From Oscillospiraceae bacterium (GTDB lineage Bacteria > Bacillota > Clostridia > Oscillospirales > Acutalibacteraceae), in NCBI GenBank assembly GCA_015066165.1, contig SVOX01000017.1, forward strand, positions 1-16,476: a DNA stretch of 16,476 nt. The letters run 5' to 3'. The notes under the pieces are model-generated. The model was not told the origin of the DNA, made no database searches, and was given only the letters and a program-made list of their open reading frames with translations. Below, piece after piece: positions 14,859 to 16,476 of the stretch (positions are counted from its first letter, which is position 1; every line of letters begins with the position of its first letter). The position numbers and the translations under genes are program-made.

Positions 14859-15562
14859 GCAATTTTTCCGCTGTTTCGGGGATATTTTGACGGTGTTTGC
14901 GATATTTTTTTGAATATGCAGAACGCTCTTTGTTCTTCTCCGGTGAGTGTTTCGCATATAATAGTAGGTTTTTTGACGCCTAACTGCTTAATAGCATTGT
15001 CGCAAAGCGCAACTTCTTCACTCGCTGACGGACCTTTCATTGAAACAAACTGACCACCCGTCTTTACAAAGGGAACGCAATATTCAAGAAGAACCGGCAT
15101 AGCGGCTACCGCTCTGGCACAGGCAATATCGTATTTTTCACGGTGGTCTTTTGATTTTCCGCCTTCTTCGGCACGGGAATGAATTGCAGTGATGCCAATA
15201 AGTCCTAATTGTGATATTACCTCGTTTAAAAATGTGATACGTTTGTTTAAACTGTCAAGCAAAGTTACTTCTAAATCGGGGCGTATAATTTTAAGCACAA
15301 GTCCCGGAAATCCCGCCCCTGTTCCAACGTCAATTACTTTTGCATTTTGCGCCACTTCAACGTTTTTGAAAAACAAAATACAGTCGTAAAAATGTTTAAA
15401 AAGCACTTCTTCGGGTTCGGTTATGGCGGTGAGATTCATTTTTTCGTTCCACTCTACCAAAAGGTTGCCGTAAAGATTTAATTGTTGTTCGATTTCGGGG
15501 GTGATTTCAACCCCAAATTCTTGACATAATGGGGCAATTTTTTTAATGTTAAAATCAATCAT
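14843..15562 (-). CDS. rsmG: 16S rRNA (guanine527-N7)-methyltransferase RsmG
   Basis: RsmG (GidB) methylates G527 of 16S rRNA with S-adenosylmethionine; its loss typically gives low-level streptomycin resistance. The 239-residue protein has the family N-terminus (LLVEWNEKMNLTAI and HFYDC), the SAM motif VIDVGTGAGFPG (about 75-86), LLDSLNKRITFL, the RAVA motif, and a Lys/Pro-rich tail (KKISQTPSKYPRNSGKIAK) shared with Firmicutes orthologues. The start ATG at 15562 overlaps the trmB stop by 8 bp (ATGATTGA), so the pair is coupled. It ends in a terminator that includes its stop codon. Confidence 0.96.
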   Translation of the reverse strand: MIDFNIKKIAPLCQEFGVEITPEIEQQLNLYGNLLVEWNEKMNLTAITEPEEVLFKHFYDCILFFKNVEVAQNAKVIDVGTGAGFPGLVLKIIRPDLEVTLLDSLNKRITFLNEVISQLGLIGITAIHSRAEEGGKSKDHREKYDIACARAVAAMPVLLEYCVPFVKTGGQFVSMKGPSASEEVALCDNAIKQLGVKKPTIICETLTGEEQRAFCIFKKISQTPSKYPRNSGKIAKQPL

Positions 15563-16229
15563 TTAATTTTGCTTCCAATCTGTAAATAGGTTGACCTAAA
15601 GATACAAAACGGCTTTCATATTCGGTCATAATGTTTCCTTCAAAGTCGCTTGCGTGAAGGTCTAACGATACATTGTATATACCAAATCCGCTTTGTGAAA
15701 ATTCGGAAATAGAAAATTCAAAAAAGTGCATATTGTCGGTCTTTTGGTGAATTTCGGCACCGCTTGTTAAAATGTTTTTGTAAATGTTTAAAAATTTGCG
15801 GTGTGTCAAGCGGTGAGAGGCATATGCCTTTTTTGGAAAGGGGCATGAAAAATTCAAAAAAAGACGTTCAATGCTGTGGGGCGGAATGAATTTTTCAAGA
15901 TATTCTGCACTGCCGCAAATGAAACGAAGATTTTGAACGTTTTCTTGCTTTGCTATTTCACAAGCGCCTACAATAACGTTTGAACTTTTTTCAACCGCTA
16001 AAACGTTTATTTCGGGGTGTTGTTTAGCGAATTCTACCGCAAATCTGCCTTTTCCGCATCCGATTTCTAAATAGATGGGGTTTGAGTTACCAAACCAATT
16101 GCCAAAATCGATATATTCTTTTTGTAGAATTGCGGTGTTGAAATTGCGGTCAGCAGTGTCAATTTTAAAAAGTATGTCACAAACGGCATTTAAGCGGTCT
16201 TCAAGATACTTCTTTTTTCTCATTCTCAT
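15555..16229 (-). CDS. trmB: tRNA (guanine46-N7)-methyltransferase TrmB
   Basis: TrmB methylates G46 in the variable loop of tRNAs using SAM. The 224-residue protein contains YLEIGCGKGRFAVEFA (SAM-binding loop, about 53-68), VLAVEKSS, ICGSAE, a motif LNFSCPFPKK followed by HRLTH, and KTDNMHFFEFS near the C-terminus. In most TrmB proteins the motif reads (F/L)xDPWPKxRH with a conserved Asp; here that position is Cys and Trp is Phe (see findings). ATG 16229 follows GGTGAT; a second ATG two codons later (16223) is an alternative. It is the first gene of trmB-rsmG and divergent from tRNA-fMet. Confidence 0.92.
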   Translation of the reverse strand: MRMRKKKYLEDRLNAVCDILFKIDTADRNFNTAILQKEYIDFGNWFGNSNPIYLEIGCGKGRFAVEFAKQHPEINVLAVEKSSNVIVGACEIAKQENVQNLRFICGSAEYLEKFIPPHSIERLFLNFSCPFPKKAYASHRLTHRKFLNIYKNILTSGAEIHQKTDNMHFFEFSISEFSQSGFGIYNVSLDLHASDFEGNIMTEYESRFVSLGQPIYRLEAKLND

Positions 16230-16259
16230 TTTATCACCAAAAGTCCAAGCATTTTACTT

Positions 16260-16289
16260 ATTGTAAACTGTAAAGCGGTGTAAAGTCAA
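16260..16289 (-). promoter_or_regulatory. Predicted sigma-A promoter for trmB-rsmG
   Basis: On the minus strand TTGACT (16289-16284) and TACAAT (16265-16260) are 18 bp apart, about 30 bp upstream of ATG 16229. Confidence 0.65.
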
Positions 16290-16340
16290 GCCGAGTGTCG
16301 AAAAATGCGAAAAATTTTTTAATTTTTTTAAAAAAAGGGG

Positions 16341-16369
16341 TTGCATTACTGCCCTGACTTGTGTATAAT
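16341..16369 (+). promoter_or_regulatory. Promoter of the initiator tRNA gene
   Basis: TTGCAT (16341-16346) and a perfect TATAAT (16364-16369) have a 17-bp spacer, with the -10 ending 28 bp before the tRNA. An A/T-tract at 16306-16336 just upstream of the -35 could act as an UP element, common at strong stable-RNA promoters. Confidence 0.82.
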
Positions 16370-16397
16370 AGTAGTACACCAAAGGAAAATTAAATAT

Positions 16398-16473
<76 letters not shown>

Positions 16474-16476
16474 AAA

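Overview
The window looks like chromosomal housekeeping DNA from an AT-rich, low-GC Gram-positive anaerobe of the class Clostridia, plausibly a gut Oscillospirales-type lineage. Supporting this are strong AGGAGG-type ribosome binding sites, sigma-A-type promoters, a Noc-type ParB next to rsmG, tmcAL beside ackA, separate secD and secF genes, and no outer-membrane genes. The genus-level placement is inference. I see no phage, insertion sequence, CRISPR array or conjugative gene.

Layout, left to right. The 5' end of tmcAL (minus strand, cut by the window edge) is divergent from an ackA-galK operon (acetate kinase and a galactokinase-family kinase), which ends at a bidirectional hairpin. On the minus strand follow tex and an overlapping EamA-type transporter. 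A membrane-linked GT2 glycosyltransferase diverges from tex and meets secF at a second bidirectional terminator. secD-secF is a translationally coupled minus-strand pair with a consensus promoter, preceded by a PLP aminotransferase with its own promoter. Next is a lone, C-terminally damaged aconitase-X swivel subunit (minus). Divergent from it is a tight three-gene plus-strand operon: a 3-TM PQ-loop/SemiSWEET-like membrane protein, an alpha/beta-hydrolase and a DUF4886 SGNH-type hydrolase. It converges on a Noc-like ParB (minus). The overlapping pair trmB-rsmG lies upstream of noc, separated from it by a terminator. The right end carries an initiator tRNA-Met with its own promoter, divergent from trmB.

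Functionally the window covers translation (tmcAL, trmB, rsmG and tRNA-fMet all act on tRNA or rRNA), protein export (SecDF), nucleoid occlusion (Noc), acetate/ATP metabolism and sugar phosphorylation (AckA, GalK) and amino-acid transamination. The least understood parts are the PQ-loop/esterase/DUF4886 operon, which could be a small acyl-sugar uptake or deacylation module, and the orphan aconitase-X swivel fragment, whose family homology stops where a terminator-like hairpin begins. Three proteins also differ from family consensus at conserved motif positions: TrmB (Asp to Cys in the PDPWPK-type motif), Noc (GERR to GVRR) and GalK (GEHTDYN to GNHTDHQ).
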